64,000 nt of DNA from Apostichopus japonicus (Eukaryota; Echinodermata; Holothuroidea; Aspidochirotida; Stichopodidae): assembly GCF_037975245.1 (NCBI RefSeq), contig NC_092568.1:29764001-29828000 (forward strand). The letters are read 5' to 3'. Shown piece after piece: positions 10,255 to 25,200 of the stretch. How positions within the stretch are numbered: the stretch's first letter is position 1; every line of letters starts with the position of its first letter. The translations under genes and the position numbers were made by a program. The notes below the pieces were generated by a model. It worked only from the letters and a program-made list of their open reading frames with translations, was not told the DNA's origin and did no database searches.

Positions 10255-13200
10255 CTGGAGAGTAATAGTTATAAGAGTAACAAACATGAAAATGTGATTA
10301 TGACTCAGAGGGCAATAGAAACGACTTAAAGTTTCGTCATCTGCCTGAGTCACGTAATGTAATGTTTACAAATAATGCTTTCTTCATCTAACATTCAAGC
10401 AGGCAATCAGCAGTTTTTTTTTGTACTGTTACATTGTTATTCCAAAGATTCAAAAGATTGAATTCTCCACAATTTGCTGTTACCATACTTTGTATTATTA
10501 AAGACAAAAGATACAGAACATGAAAACATCATTTTGATATTTTAGTCCATCAAGACTGCACACTCCGAATGATGAAATTAAGCGTCGTTTTCCAAATGAA
10601 ATAGTCAACAAAACCGAGAAGTTGTAGGTTAAAAACCTATCTGCATGCGATTAAATGGTACATAAATTCTAGCTAAGAAGAGCAACACAGTTCTAAAGCC
10701 ACAGATCTCATGTTCATAACTCAAGGATGATTCAAATATAATTTCGAATATCACATGTTTTTGTCAGAATGACAAAGAGTAACGACACAAAAACAAAACT
10801 GGATCTTTAGCAATTTTGCATTAGAATTTGGTCAGTGTACTTGTTGCAAATGCCTTAACAAACTGATTTCATTATTTCGCTTTACTAGTGTCAATGCATT
10901 ATTCTTTTATAAAAACTTTCCTCTGGTTAGCAAACTCCTGAATACAATAATCTTGGAACAGTTCATGAGAAGGTAAAAATTGAAAATATGTATAGTCTTT
11001 TGAGAAGTTTCATAACGAACATGTAATACCTGTCTTGATGTTGTCACTTCTTGTCACTCCGATGATCCGTTCGATCCTGATGATCGCAGATAGCAGGGAT
11101 CCCTCTTGGAATTCCTCGTCCAGATCCAACATAAAGGAATCGACCACGTGGTCAGCAAACTCGTGGGTCATCTGTTGGTCAGAGCCCTATCCGCACAGAG
11201 TAGAGTATTTTTATTTTAACAGTTGGAAAATTCTTTAAATGCTTAGTAGCGCTCTACACAGTACCTTCACCGAATGCTGTAAAGCACTTACAGAAACAGT
11301 ATGAACAGTTCTGAAGCAAACAGAAATAGGATATTCATACTGCTCATACACAGGGGTGGCAGAAAAAAGATCCCTCTGGGGGAGGGGTTGAGGGGGGACA
11401 CACACCTCGAGGAGCAGTGGAACATGTTACCATACTACAAGTGCTTTAAAGTGTCACACGAAAATACAGGTTATTAAAATTGTCCCACCTGGGGTGGTTT
11501 TATATAAAACACTACTGCATGTTCATAGCCAGAGCTGAGCTAATTATCAAATGAAAAGGATCAATAGATATTATTTTCTGCTCACAAGTTTTATTTCAAA
11601 CTTTGCAGAATAAAATAGATGCTGAACAAGAACGAATTCAACAACTGTGTCTTTAAAGATACAATAGCCATATCGTACCAGTAATGTCAACAAATGCAGA
11701 ACTTGCAGAAGCGCAGTGGTAGGGTTGAGGGCAGACTACCATGCATAATTTGCAATTCTGAGGGGAACTCATCACAATTTTGAAACATTTAAGTGGACTA
11801 AACTTTGCCCTCTTACCCTCTCCAACCAATTAATCATAAATAATTAAATCTTACCATCGTTACTTTGATGGTATCCCTGGATGCAGATTTGATGCATGTA
11901 ATGGAGAGAGGGTGTAACTCTGTGAGCTCTTGAAGTCTCCTTAATTGCTGAATAGTACTACATACACTATGAACTGTCACTCCCTGTTAAAACAATATGA
12001 AGAGAGTTAGAGAAAATGACACACATCTTTCTGAAGCTGGTTCGGGGCAGCGAAATGCACGTTTATTCTTGTCTGTGCAAATAACAGGTTATGGCTCTGA
12101 ATTTGAAGTTATCCATTCAGTTTTCTGAGCTGTTTGCTAAATAATACCAGTTTGTTAAATAGCTAATTGTAACAGACACTTATTACATTAATCGTTTGAA
12201 ATGGGAGAAAAGTCAAAGCAAGTCTCTTATTACCCCGGTTGGATTGCTCCATTCACTTATGAGAGGTAGTTTACGGCAATAAAGTTGTTTATCATCCTGG
12301 AATTATTTTGAGAGGACACTTCACTACCCTAACTTATTTTAATTCCTTTGAAATAATGCTGGTAAAGACAATTTTAGGCAATTGCAGTAGTCAGGTATTT
12401 TTATTGACGGAAAACATCTTTGTTGCTGTAAAATACCCCTAATAAATAAATGGAATAATCCAACCAGGGAAATAAGAGACTTGATCCCAAAGGAGATCAA
12501 AGGATATATTTATGTCAGACAAACCAAAAATAGAAGTTCTGGCATAAGTTAACACTAATTTGCATGCACGATTTTGCAGTATATTCTGATTATAAATGGT
12601 TCTTCCTGAAAACGTCAGGTTCTCGAATCTACAAGTTTCTTATTCAAGCGGCACTGTGTGGAAACATCATAATAATAATAACAATACATCAATAAAAAGA
12701 ACATGGGATATTTTCCAAAAACAAACTGAGCTTACCAATGGTAGATTCCTCAGAGAAAATGTCACCATCAAAACCACACACCCACTCTCCCTGCTACTGC
12801 AAGGTGGGTCCCCATTGGCAACGTCTGACACCCCTCTGCTTATATCCGTGAGCAAGAGACAGACTCCCCAGGGGTCACAGGGCGGGGTGAAGCAGTCAGG
12901 TTCGGGTACTGGATGGCAGATTTTTCCTTCTGGGCAAGTCTTTGTGGGTAGCACAGAGGGTACAGAATAATTCTCATGAGTCGGATAAGAGGCGGAGCTG
13001 GTCAAACAGGCATCCACTCCACAGACCATCTGAAAAAAAGAGGAGATGCTGAGTTATGAATACGCAAATTAAAGTTTAAAGGTATTTTGATCAATTAATC
13101 ATTTCAAATTTCTGCACTGTATTTTTGAAAGTGCTTCTTTCTTTCAACAATTCCCCTCCAATTCAGTGCAAAACATGACATATTTACAGAAGAATTAGAA

Positions 13201-16200
13201 TACCGGCTCAGAGTGTCTGACCCCCCCCTCCCCCATTGGACCCCAGATGGATCAGAATCCCAGGTCAAGGCCCACCTCGAAGGATGAGCCTCTTTACAAT
13301 CTTAACTTGGTTATATGGAGTTATAATATGCAATGTTCCATAAACTAAGCTACCTCTGTTCATGTTTTATTTAAGTTTATATTTTTTCTGTGTGTGAAGT
13401 TGGAAATCGGGTGTGTTTTGGTGGTTTGATTTAAACTGGTTTTAATGAAGTTGTTTCAAGACACTCTGTGAGATGTAGTAATCAGAAGCTGGGGGTAGAC
13501 TCTCATTGGTAGGATGCTACCAGAATCGCAACTCTACATCCATTCAGCTGGCTCACATAAGGGGAGCCTGTGGTTTGATTTATACTGGTTGTAATGAAGT
13601 TCATTCAAGACATTCCTGGACTGCGCAATACTGAAGTTAAGTATTTTTTATATAGAGTGATCAGATGCTGGAGGTAGACTCTTATTGGTAGGATGCTACC
13701 AGGATCACCACTCTACATCAATTAAGCTGGCTTAAATAGGGGGGGGGGGCTGTTTGTAATTTTCTGAACACTTACCAAAACTAGAATTCATTTTTACAAG
13801 TCAGTACCCATCAATGATCATTGCACCGATAGGATTATCTGCACAGATTACCGCATGATTTGCTATTTTTTCTTGAATTCACAAAACAATAACAACAACA
13901 CTGTCACCTGTGGTATTACCTTACTACAGGTGGTGACTCCTCTGTTGCATCGACACTTGTTACAATCCATATTCCAGGATGCGCCATCTGCCATCACCAC
14001 ACCATCCACTTCACACGAGGTACCAAACGATGGAGGTGCTACCTGATGACCAAACACTGCTCCGAGCAAAATAACAAAACAAAAAAACATAACTTCCATG
14101 TCATGATTCCTAATAGAATTCATAATTAATTTTTGTTACAGTGACTATGTAGACTGTTATGCAATCATGGCAAAGTGGCTGACACGGTAGCATATCGACT
14201 GAAATAAAACTTAACCTGTATATTGTTTTTAATAGTGTCTTGTTTGTTTTTTTTTCTTCATTTTAGCCTACCTCTGAAAGATCCTGCTAGTATCAAAATG
14301 TCAATCCCTCTAACGTTTGAGTAATTGGAAAAGTGTCCAAGTGATTATTCTAAATATTCCACATCTTGCTACAACCCTCAATATTATATTAGTCACAAGA
14401 GATTTTTTAGAGATTCTTACAAATATCAACAAAACTGTATAATATCCGGTTTTTTATCGTCCAAGTTTTGTAACTACAGTATTGGTGCAAGTTGGGGAAA
14501 GTACCAGGGATTGTTGCGGGAAATTACCCCCCAGAGAAAATATTTTTGCATGACCCTCTAGTTAAATTGCAGGAATCCCACAATAGCGTGTCCTCATGCG
14601 AACCCTGATTACAATAGCAATGACAGACAAGAATAAAGATAATCAGCATGAAACAAGTGACAGCAACTCCCAGAAGAAGAAAAAACACCACATGAAAAAA
14701 AATAATGTAACAAAGACAAAATTCAACAGTCTTTCAAAACTGTTTTCGTTAGTGTTTTCTAAATTTCAAGTTGAAAAAGATTCACTAGTGTGTTGTACTA
14801 GTGGTAATAATAAGGTTTCACATATAAATAAATTTCCTTGAAATGGCATAGCATGCGTGAACAACCGTGTCTCTTGACATTTTGAAAAAGATTCACTAGT
14901 GTGTTGAACTAGTGGTAATAATAATGTTTCACATATACATTAATTTCCTTGAAATGGCAAGGCATGTGAACAATTGTGTCTCTTGACATTTTGATGGAAG
15001 TCATTGATAATGAAGTTCTTTAAACTAGGGACAGATCACTGACCTAAGGAACAGGTCGAGCCTGACCGTCCAGGAGGGCAAAGGCAGGAGTAAGAATCGA
15101 TCCCGTCAATACAGGTACTGCCATAGGCACAGGGATTAGAAAGACATTCATTCAAGTCTGTAGAAAAAATAACAACAAATATTCACAGGTTATTAATAAA
15201 GGGGGAGGGAAAGAAAACCAAACATAGAATTTTCAGTAGAGATGTAGTAAGATATCAAAAGCATAGTAAAGATATCAAATCATAGTAAAGATATCAAAAG
15301 CATAGTAAATATATCAAAGCATTGTAAAGATACCAAAAGCATAGTAAATATATCAAAAGCATAGTAAATATATCAGAAGCATAGTAAAGATATCCAAAGC
15401 ATAGTAAAGATATCAAATCATAGTAAAGATATCAAAAGCATAGTAAAGATATCAAATCATAGTAAAAGATATCAAAAGCATAGTAAATATATCAAAGCAT
15501 TGTAAAGATACCAAAAGCATAGTAAATATATCAAAAGCATAGTAAATATATCAGAAGCATAGTAAAGATATCCAAAGCATAGTAAAGATATCAAAAGCAT
15601 AGTAATGATATCAAAAACATCGGTAGTGACTTCAACTTGCTTAATTTTGTCAATGATAAGGCCTTATTTTATTGGTTCTTTGTGCTCTGTTCTAACTCTC
15701 CCTCCCTCCCCTCTCTTTCTTCTCAGGTGATACTCACTGATTCTACAGTCAGGACCAGCGAAGCCCATCGGGCAGGTACACTGGAACCAGTTAAGCCCAT
15801 CCACACAATGGCCTCCATTGTAGCACGGATTCAAATGGCAGTCATCGATATCTGAGAAAAATGTGCAAGCTTCGATTGTTAAAAATGTCGAAGCAATCTT
15901 TAACATTGAGTATGGTTTACAGAAATGATGGCAATTTAAACTTAATAAGTTTCTCTTTCCAGTAAACCTTTTGAGAAAATATTTCAACAAACAACCAGCA
16001 ACAAATAATGGCTATCCTAGATTTTATAACCTTGACTACAATGAAGCATCTTGAATTTTGTTAAGAGGTTTATAAACTTGATGCTTAAATAGATCAAGAG
16101 TGCTTTCCCAACCCTAATAGGTCATAAGAGGCGCCTTGAAAGGCCTATGAGAATCTATGGTTTAATATATGTACTTACTGTTTGCACAATACTTCCCATC

Positions 16201-19200
16201 ATAACCTTCTTTACAGATGCATAAATAACTATCTCCACTTGGAACACAGGTGGCTCCATTTTCACAGTTATGGCGATCACATACGTTAACAGTTTCTGGC
16301 CAAAAAATTAAACATAAAAATGGTTAAGGATAAAGAAATATAAGTCATATTTTCTTACATTATAACTAACAGAAGGCGATGCGAGTAATATATTCCAGTC
16401 TCACTCAAATAGAGTTTTACGTGATGTTACTAAAGTACTAATATTGTCAACAACTGTAGCTACATTAACATCAGTGTCATACTTGTTGCTACTCAACCCA
16501 CGTTAAACAGCATTCCCCCAACCCTCCTCGCAACCCCCCCCCCCAAGTTTTTATATTTGGCCAGCAATTATGTTCCTGTGTTGAAAATTACAATGATATC
16601 ATGCTTCCTAAACTGTCATGTATAGTGATATTTACTATACGTATACTTTGTTCATTTGGCATCAAAACAGTGATATATTTGAACGTCACAAAAACCTTCA
16701 GCAACTTCCTGGAAGGGGCCACAAAATAGACACATGTCTATTAAAGTAGCAGACCTTGTCAGATAAAGAATCCATTTATCAACAAGAGCATACTTACCGA
16801 TTCTGCATGTAGGTCCAGAGTAACCGTCTGCACACTCACAAACAAATGAATCTGTAAACTCCAGACATGTCCCTGAATTATCACAAGTGTTGTCGCTACA
16901 GTAGAAATCCCCTAATTAGATAATAATAGCAAAGAGAAAGTTAAAGCAAATTTGCAGAAAGCATATATAACAAGCTTAAAAGCAATGGGAAACCAAACAA
17001 AGAAGGCTTCCAAACAGAAGATTGAAGTCACAGTTTGAATGTTTAAGGTCCGCTAAATCAAATAATAATAATTCAAAGAAAACTCACCATAAAAATTCTG
17101 GCAGTTCTCCAAATTTTCTAAAAGTTTTAAAATTGTAATAATCTTCCCTGATTTTCAAAACTTTGATATAAGATGACTTGAATAAAACAAGACTAAGTAA
17201 ACTACTGCGTAAAATACTGCGTAAAATAATTTACAGTGTGAGTTAACTTTGAGAGACAAAAACAGCTGTATAGAAATAAACCAACGGTGTATACTCACTG
17301 GATTGACAAGATTTACCCTTGTAACCGTCGTTACAAATGCACTGGTAATCAGCGTGTAAGTCGATGCAGGAGCCACTATTCCTACACGGGTTGTTTACAC
17401 ATTCATTAGAATCTGAAATGAAAGAAAATAAAACAAAGAACCTTCATGGAAACTGCAGGGTGTAAAAAAAGAGTGGGCAGTTCCAATCGAGAAAGAAACA
17501 AAATGGGAAGGGTCTTCCATTTACCTTTGTATTTGAAAAAATAGCCTCCTCTCTTAAAATTAGACTGTGGCACAATTCATCAGAATTCAAGAACTTCACC
17601 TGAAGCTTCTTACTATAACATCTTACGATAGGAATTATCATAATTCTCTGTATTCTAATTAAAGGCACTTTTTTTTTTTTTTTACATTGTAATATATAGT
17701 CTGACACAGAAATAAATTTATATGGCTACAGAGCTTTTAAATTTTACAATATTGTAATGGGTATAATAGTACAAATTCAATATAATAATGTTGCAGTAAC
17801 AGGGTTCTATTCCCCCCCCCAGAGCCCTCCCTCCCCTTCCCTTCCCCTAGGGGAGCTCTCCCCCAGACAGTTAGACTCAGCAGAACTCACTTATCTGACA
17901 GTATTTACCCTCCCAGCCGAGAGTGCAAACACACTGGAAGGAGGCGAGACCATCCACACATGTGCCTCCATTGTAGCAAGGGGAGCTGGCACAGTCGTTG
18001 ACATCTGAAAGCAAAAAGAAAAAGATGTTAAAACACTCACAAGATGATAACAACATATATCTTTCTGGAACACCTTATAGTTTAATATATTAAACTCTTA
18101 CACATTACAGTATAAGTAAGGTGAAATCAGGCACTTTGTTATTGTTAGTAAATGTCTCGACTTCATCAATACTGCAACTTTGTTCTTTAACAATTAATTA
18201 TTCAGAATAATACTTTTTCCCTACATACTTGGAGCAGGGAGCTGCTACTCTAGTGTTAGAGTAGCAGCTCCCTGCTTGGAGGATAATATTGTTCATTCTA
18301 ATGACACCAATATCCAATTAAGATAAACTGATAGGGCATTGCTTGCATATGGTTGCAACATCCTGACAGTTATATCTATGAAATATTTCCAAAAATAAGA
18401 TTTCACTTGGTCAACAAAGCCACACTCCTAGAGTTTTCTTCCTCAGATGAACAATATTTAGTAACTAATAATTCAATAGAGATCTTAAATTTTCACCACC
18501 TCCCCCCTCGCCCCCCCCCCCAAAAAAAGGACATAATTTGTTAATCAAAAAGCAAATAAAAATAGTACTAAAACTAGTGTTCAAACGATTATGTATAACA
18601 GAAAATACCGATTACCGATTATTTTTTTCATAATCGTACCGATTCTGATTCCGATTATTTGAAAATGAGAAAATATCCCGTTTATACGAAATCGGCAATA
18701 AAGTTTGTGATAGAAACAATTATTGTTCTGATTTTCCTCTGTTTCCTTTTGCTTCGTTGTAATACAAGGCTCTTATCTATCCTTTTTTGTACCAAATTAC
18801 GTCTGGAGTTACTCGGAAAGAAAAAAAAAGATTTTTTTTTTTAAATTTCCAAAATACGAAAATATGACATCCTACCTAGTCAGCACTGTGCTAAGCGAAT
18901 GGCCTAACCACCTCGACGTGAATGTCACCTGTTAATGGCTTGAAATGGGCTAAGAATAGTTACTCAAAATATCCATCTCAAAAAAGTATCTCAGACAAAC
19001 CATCCATCTTCAATCTTTTGTACCAAAGTGTAAATTTTAATTACATATTGCCTTCGTTCCGACATTATTTTGTACTTATTTTCAGTATTATACCGTTTAT
19101 GAACAAATAGAAATGTTACGAACTTGAAGTTAAACATACCTATTTGTTACCTATTTAACTCCATTCAGGTTCAATTAGAAAATGTAAGCTTAGGCCAATC

Positions 19201-22200
19201 AAACTGAAAAGCAAATTGTACCATTGTAACTTGTTTAAAATGACTCTAAAATGTTACTAGATTGATGTAAAGAAATAATAACAACTAGAAACTACTCCAA
19301 TATAAAATATAACATTCCCTCTATAAGACATAGCACATACCTTCCACACAAATGCCGATTTCCAGCAAATTGAAAGTTGTAAACAAAGCTACGCATTTTT
19401 TTTTTTGCAAACCGATGGTTAGGCTACATTTCCCATTGACTTAGTGTGGTTGTAAGGCTAACATGTGGTCGAAGATTGCAGTTTCCATGGATATTTTTAG
19501 TTTTTATTTGCGACACAACTAAAGCGAATAAACAGATGGCAAGGTTAGATTTCCATGCAGTTGACTTAGTGTGAAGTAAGGCTACCATGTGGTCGGAGAT
19601 TTGTGGGGATTTTAGGTTATTGTCGCTGGTACTGAAATTGCTTCGTGGAGACCGTAATTTGCCAGTCACTCTGCGGGAAATTCCCGGTGATTGTGCGCGA
19701 CCCTCCCGCACTGCTTCAAATTTGATGCGGGATGTGAGAACTGTTTGCGCGGTTCGCGCTAAACTGCAATTCCTAGCTAAAGCAAACGCATGTCACAATT
19801 AATTTTACACAGACACCTGATATAACGAGGGCGATTTTCTTACATTTATTTTTTTATTTTCGCACTCGCAATTGGTCTTTTAGGAGGGCTTTCTTAGCAC
19901 TTGCGAGGGCCCGTTGCCCCCGCTTATTTCCGAACCTGTACAGCACATTCATTAATTCGCGAAATTGGTATTGCTGCCATGCTTACTGTGCCGAGAAATA
20001 AGAAGTCACTAACCACGAGGGAAGCAAAATCGGCGACCCTGGCAGCCTAATTTGATGAAATTACATTGTGAAAGACGTATAGAGGGTGTCTTTATTTTAA
20101 TATTTCATAGTAAAAGAACAAACCTAATACATCAGTTGATATTTTCAACTTCCATATGTTTTTGAATAATCTGTATGACATAACTGGTATTCCTCGTAAT
20201 TTTTACCGATTCTGATTACGATTATGCAATAATCGTACCAATTCCGATTAGGTTAATCGTTTGAACACTAACTAAAACTGAACCAGGTGACTGCAACACA
20301 TTGCTATGAGATCAGAACAAGGCTTTTCACTCACTTTCATGGCAATAGACACCCACGTAACCAGTATGACAACTGCATTTAAAATCGCCGTCTTCGTTCA
20401 GACTGATACATTTGCCGTGAGGACCACAGACGGAGGAGGGCTTGATGATAAATCCACCCTGAGAATGATTGAGAGGTACCCTAACGGTACAGCTGTCCAG
20501 CACTGTAGGATGAAGACAGATATAAAATTTAAAAAAACATAAAAATGTATGTATGACCATACTAGAACAAAATGGCTTATTGATAGAGTGTGGGATTTAA
20601 TAGGTAAGAGAGGGAAGTATCTTTTCGTTACAAAATGTAATTTTCGGATGAGTTACCAAAACGGTTAAAATCCAACAAAATTGCTTCGGATACAACGTGG
20701 CTGAACAAAGTTGGTAAGGATGTTAGCAAGTTTATGTATTTGTCCATTCATTCATTCATTCATTCCTTTGTCCATTCATCCATCCATTTGATCATTCATC
20801 AAATCTTTCATTCATTCATTGACTCATTAATTAATTCATTCATTGACTCACTCATTCATTCATTGAACTCATTAATTAATTCAGTCATTCCTTCATTGAC
20901 TCCCTCATTCATTGACTCATTCGTTTGTTTATTCAATCGTTCCTGATGTTGCTTTGCCATCTTACATAATCTACCATCCATCCATTTACTAATCTTTCTT
21001 GACATAGAGACTCAAAAAGTTACTAAAACACTATAAAAAAATGTATAAATATTAAATCTTGCTGGCTACAAAGGACATCTTCACAAAACCACATGTATTT
21101 GATTTTGGTAAAACTGCTTCCCGTCGATCCTCCCCTACCCTCCAACCCAAATACAAAGAGAAAACATAAGAGACAAATAAAACAGGCTACTAATCTCATA
21201 CCTTCACACGGTTGTTTAGAGCAGGTAGTCTTAACAGATGAGCAGTTTCTGTCATCAAATCCTTCTCGACAGGCACAGAAGTAGTCCCCATAGAGGTTGA
21301 AGCAGGATGCGCCATTCTGACACGGGTTGGGGTCACAGAGGTCATCGTCCAACTGAAGAGTTTAAATACATTTCATTTTATTTGGGTTTCTCAGGTTTTT
21401 CTTTGAGACTTTCTAGAAAAAAAGCTATAAAAACTTTGATTATAATCATCTCTTTGTATTATCTAAGATACAGTACTTATTATTTATTAGATGTTTATTT
21501 TCCCCTGTTTTTCTTGTTAGGAATGCCGGCTGCAGTTTTCGAATCAGAAAAATGTGTACAATTTTATTCCATTGTTGAAATCTTTACAAAATAATTTATT
21601 CCAAATTTTCAAGGAACATAAAGTGATAGACATTTCTACTTTGAAAATTACCCTTTTCAGGCAGCCATTTTAAATGGTAACAATGAAAACACATTTGAGC
21701 ACAGAATGGCTTGTTAGTGATTTTTCATACCACTGTCAGTCGCAGAAGGCTCTAAAACACCGTAGAAGAAAACATGAAAAACTTATGTACTACAGCAGCT
21801 GCATGAAACTTATTTCCTAAATAAGGACTTGTCCTAATTCAAGGTGAATTTACTTTACTGTTAGATCTGTATTTTGAGACAGCTCTTACAATTATTTACC
21901 TGGCAATTATTCCCGGTAAATCCCTGACGACAGATACACTCGTAGCCATCGACTCTGTCCACGCACTGGCCTTTGTGCATACACGGTTCACTCTCACATT
22001 CATTGATGTTCAGTTCGCATTCCACGCCCATGAATCCTGGCTTACACACGCAGACAAAAGAATTGATCAAATCCTTCACAGAAGAGGGAGGGAAAAAAAG
22101 AAAGAAATATCTTCACATTTTGTCTCTCCAAGCAGCAGTAGAAATTACAGTACAGGGATTGTTGTAATTAGCATCAAGTCAAATTTGAGATGGATGTCTG

Positions 22201-25200
22201 ATTGGAGTCTGTGACATTACTGCTATAAAGTCTCTTGTGCAAATATCCTTGTAAATTCTTGCTGCGACTGTGAACTCTGGGGAGAAAGGGGGGGAAGCAG
22301 GAGGTTGGGGTGCGTTGCAGTAACTTACTGGGAGTAGTTTTTTTTAATTTCCTAACAGTTGTTTTATACTGAATAATCTGACAATTTAAGAACACTGACA
22401 TCCATGAAAGTTAAGCTCTTACAATTTAGAGTATAAACCAAACTTACTAGGCAGGTTGCACCATTCAGACAATGACCAGCACAGTCGTTTGCATCTATAA
22501 GATGAAATAGGAAATAGACAGAAAAGAAAATATGACAAACATCATCAAAACCAGAACATGTAAATTGTGTTGGGGTACTATACTTTCTAATAGACTCTCA
22601 ACCACAAATCAACTTATGCCACATATGAATCATGTCATTTACAGGATTCTATGGGCAAAATTCCAGTATTTTCACATTAAGCCCCACCTACTCATTAATA
22701 TGCATAGTCTACACTATGGAAAACAAGAGAAACAAAGTATCTTATTTGGCCCCACCCCTAATGAATATTTATATTTGCCAAAACCAATATGGTGGTCTAC
22801 CAATATATATATCTCAAATATGAAGTCAAAGAAGATACAGTTTTGGGGATAACTGCAAATTTTAAGTTTCCACTTTATGTCCTATATGACCACGATGGAC
22901 CTCCTGGTACCCATCAAATTTCCACATCATGCATTTCCATTGCAATCGTTGCCATAGTTACCAATCTACCACTAATCAGTTGCAACAGCCAACTGAATAA
23001 AATATCTCATCTCTTTCTTTGTACAATACATGTTTCAGGATCAGATGTATGTGTGTATGTTTGTATGTATTTTAGATTTTCCTGCAAGCAGGAACTCACG
23101 AAGAAGCCTCATTGGCTTATCAAAGCTGCAAGCTGACCGAAGTCAGTCTCTTACATTCATATTTAACGTCCATGATTATGAATTGTCAATTGTCAACAAC
23201 TCTGTAACTGGACGACATAAATTAATCTTAGATGATTGGAAGGCACCAGCGTTAACCACTGAGCGAACACTTCAAGATAATAAAGACAATGGAAAGCAGA
23301 TACACAAAGCATGTTATGACTATAAAGACTCACTGCGGTCACAGTTCTTCCCCGTCCATCCTGGCTGACAGTCACACAGGTAATCTCCGACCAAGTTACG
23401 GCAACGGAATGCATGGACGCAGGGCTGTCCCATGCATTCGTCTGCATCTGTGGTCAACCGAAGAAGGACAGGGTCATTCCACAACTCGGTCAGAGGTCAC
23501 ATAATTTGTCAAAGGATTGATATCCCTGTTAGACTCTTAAAATCAATACAACATCTTCTGTACAACTATAGTAACTGTTATCCAAACCTAGAGAAGCACT
23601 GAAGCAAATGGGCTCTTACACAACTAATAATTTTATGTACCGAATGATTCAAAGAGGTGGTTTCAGACACTTTTCAAGATTGATACAACAAAAATTGAAA
23701 GATTCACCAAAAAATGCTGAAAAATGGAAAGAAATTGCCGATGTATAAAAAAAATTTAAACATGGGAAACAGCTACCACAATAGTTTACAAAAGTTACAA
23801 AATATAAAACCATTTTGTAACTAAGCTTCTTTAAATTATATACAAATTTCTCAAAGGGGAGAGGGATGCATCCTCCCAGAATACCCCTTCCTTCAACGAA
23901 AACATCTTCCTTGTGGGGGGTCGATAAAATGAGGGATGTAAAATTTGGGATCACCAAGCAAAAACGTTTGACTGCCAAGAGAATTTTACCCTTGTAAAAT
24001 CATAGACAGCAAATATGCAACCAAATATGGCTTACTGCCTAGACGGTTTTGTGAATTATCAAAAAATACATATGGAGACTGTCAGGTTTAAATGATTTGG
24101 ACAACATTGTCTGTATTAAATGAGAAAGCAAGGCACTGGGACTTTTTCTTGCCTGTCGTCACATCTTCTCCCCCTCCTCATCCCCCTTCCCTTCTTCACA
24201 AGGAATGTCTATTAATGAAAATCTATATCTAAGCAAGTGTCATGAGATACATATACTGAACACATAATCAGGCAGTTATTTTTATGACGTTTATTAAAGC
24301 AACCTCGAATGTGGCAGAAGTACGTAAGGACTTATGGATTACAACTTACACGTCAGGCGGCTTCCACTTCAACATTTTAACTCAAATTTGGAATCTTTTC
24401 AATTTAGAAAGTCATTCCAGATGGGAAAAACTGTACATGGCACTTGGATGAAAAACTCACCTTACTATGACCCATTTGATAATGGAACCCAGAACCTACC
24501 AGTTGCTAAGCCTCATTGCTTCAAATGCCACCGCCTCAACAACACTTCTATTACCTTAATGTTTGGTTCTCCCTCCCAACCAAACCACCCTCCTCCCATC
24601 CCTCCTTCCTTTCTTATTAAAGTTCTATAAAAAATATACTTGTATTTGAAATTTTGCATGTTACTACACATATTAACCCCCCAAAAAACATTCTGATTGG
24701 AGACATCAGTGGGTACATACTGAATTTAAAAAAAATTAAAATATATGTTCAAGCTTATTATGAAGGTACATAGATCTGCAACCATTATAGTTTATAATAA
24801 GCATGGGAATATTTTCAATTTCAAGTTTTCAACATGTTTCACAGAAACATTAATTTTACTTCAACAATCCTGTTTTTTAATTTCGTCTTGTGAGAATGAT
24901 TTATAGCACTTTAAACCATTAATAATAATTGATATTTCTTCTAAAAATTGCCCTAACTTTAGGCCTAAAGCTGACAATTTGCCAATAGCAGTGGTGTGAA
25001 GCATTGATTATTGGCTCACTGTTCAAACAATATTAATATTACAAACTCTTCCAAGAAACTAATTAAAAATGAGTCACATAGCAGATCTTTGCATCTATCA
25101 AAGACTATAAAGACACATCTTTATCACCATTTCTTCTGGCTGATGCCATTAAAAATTATCCTTAGCAGCTTTCAACAGCTTCACACTATATTATTAAGAG

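Noticed and set aside
15237-15622. CRISPR-like regular repeats
   Set aside because: The 19-bp units are directly adjacent without unique spacers, and the DNA is clearly animal nuclear. This is a satellite.
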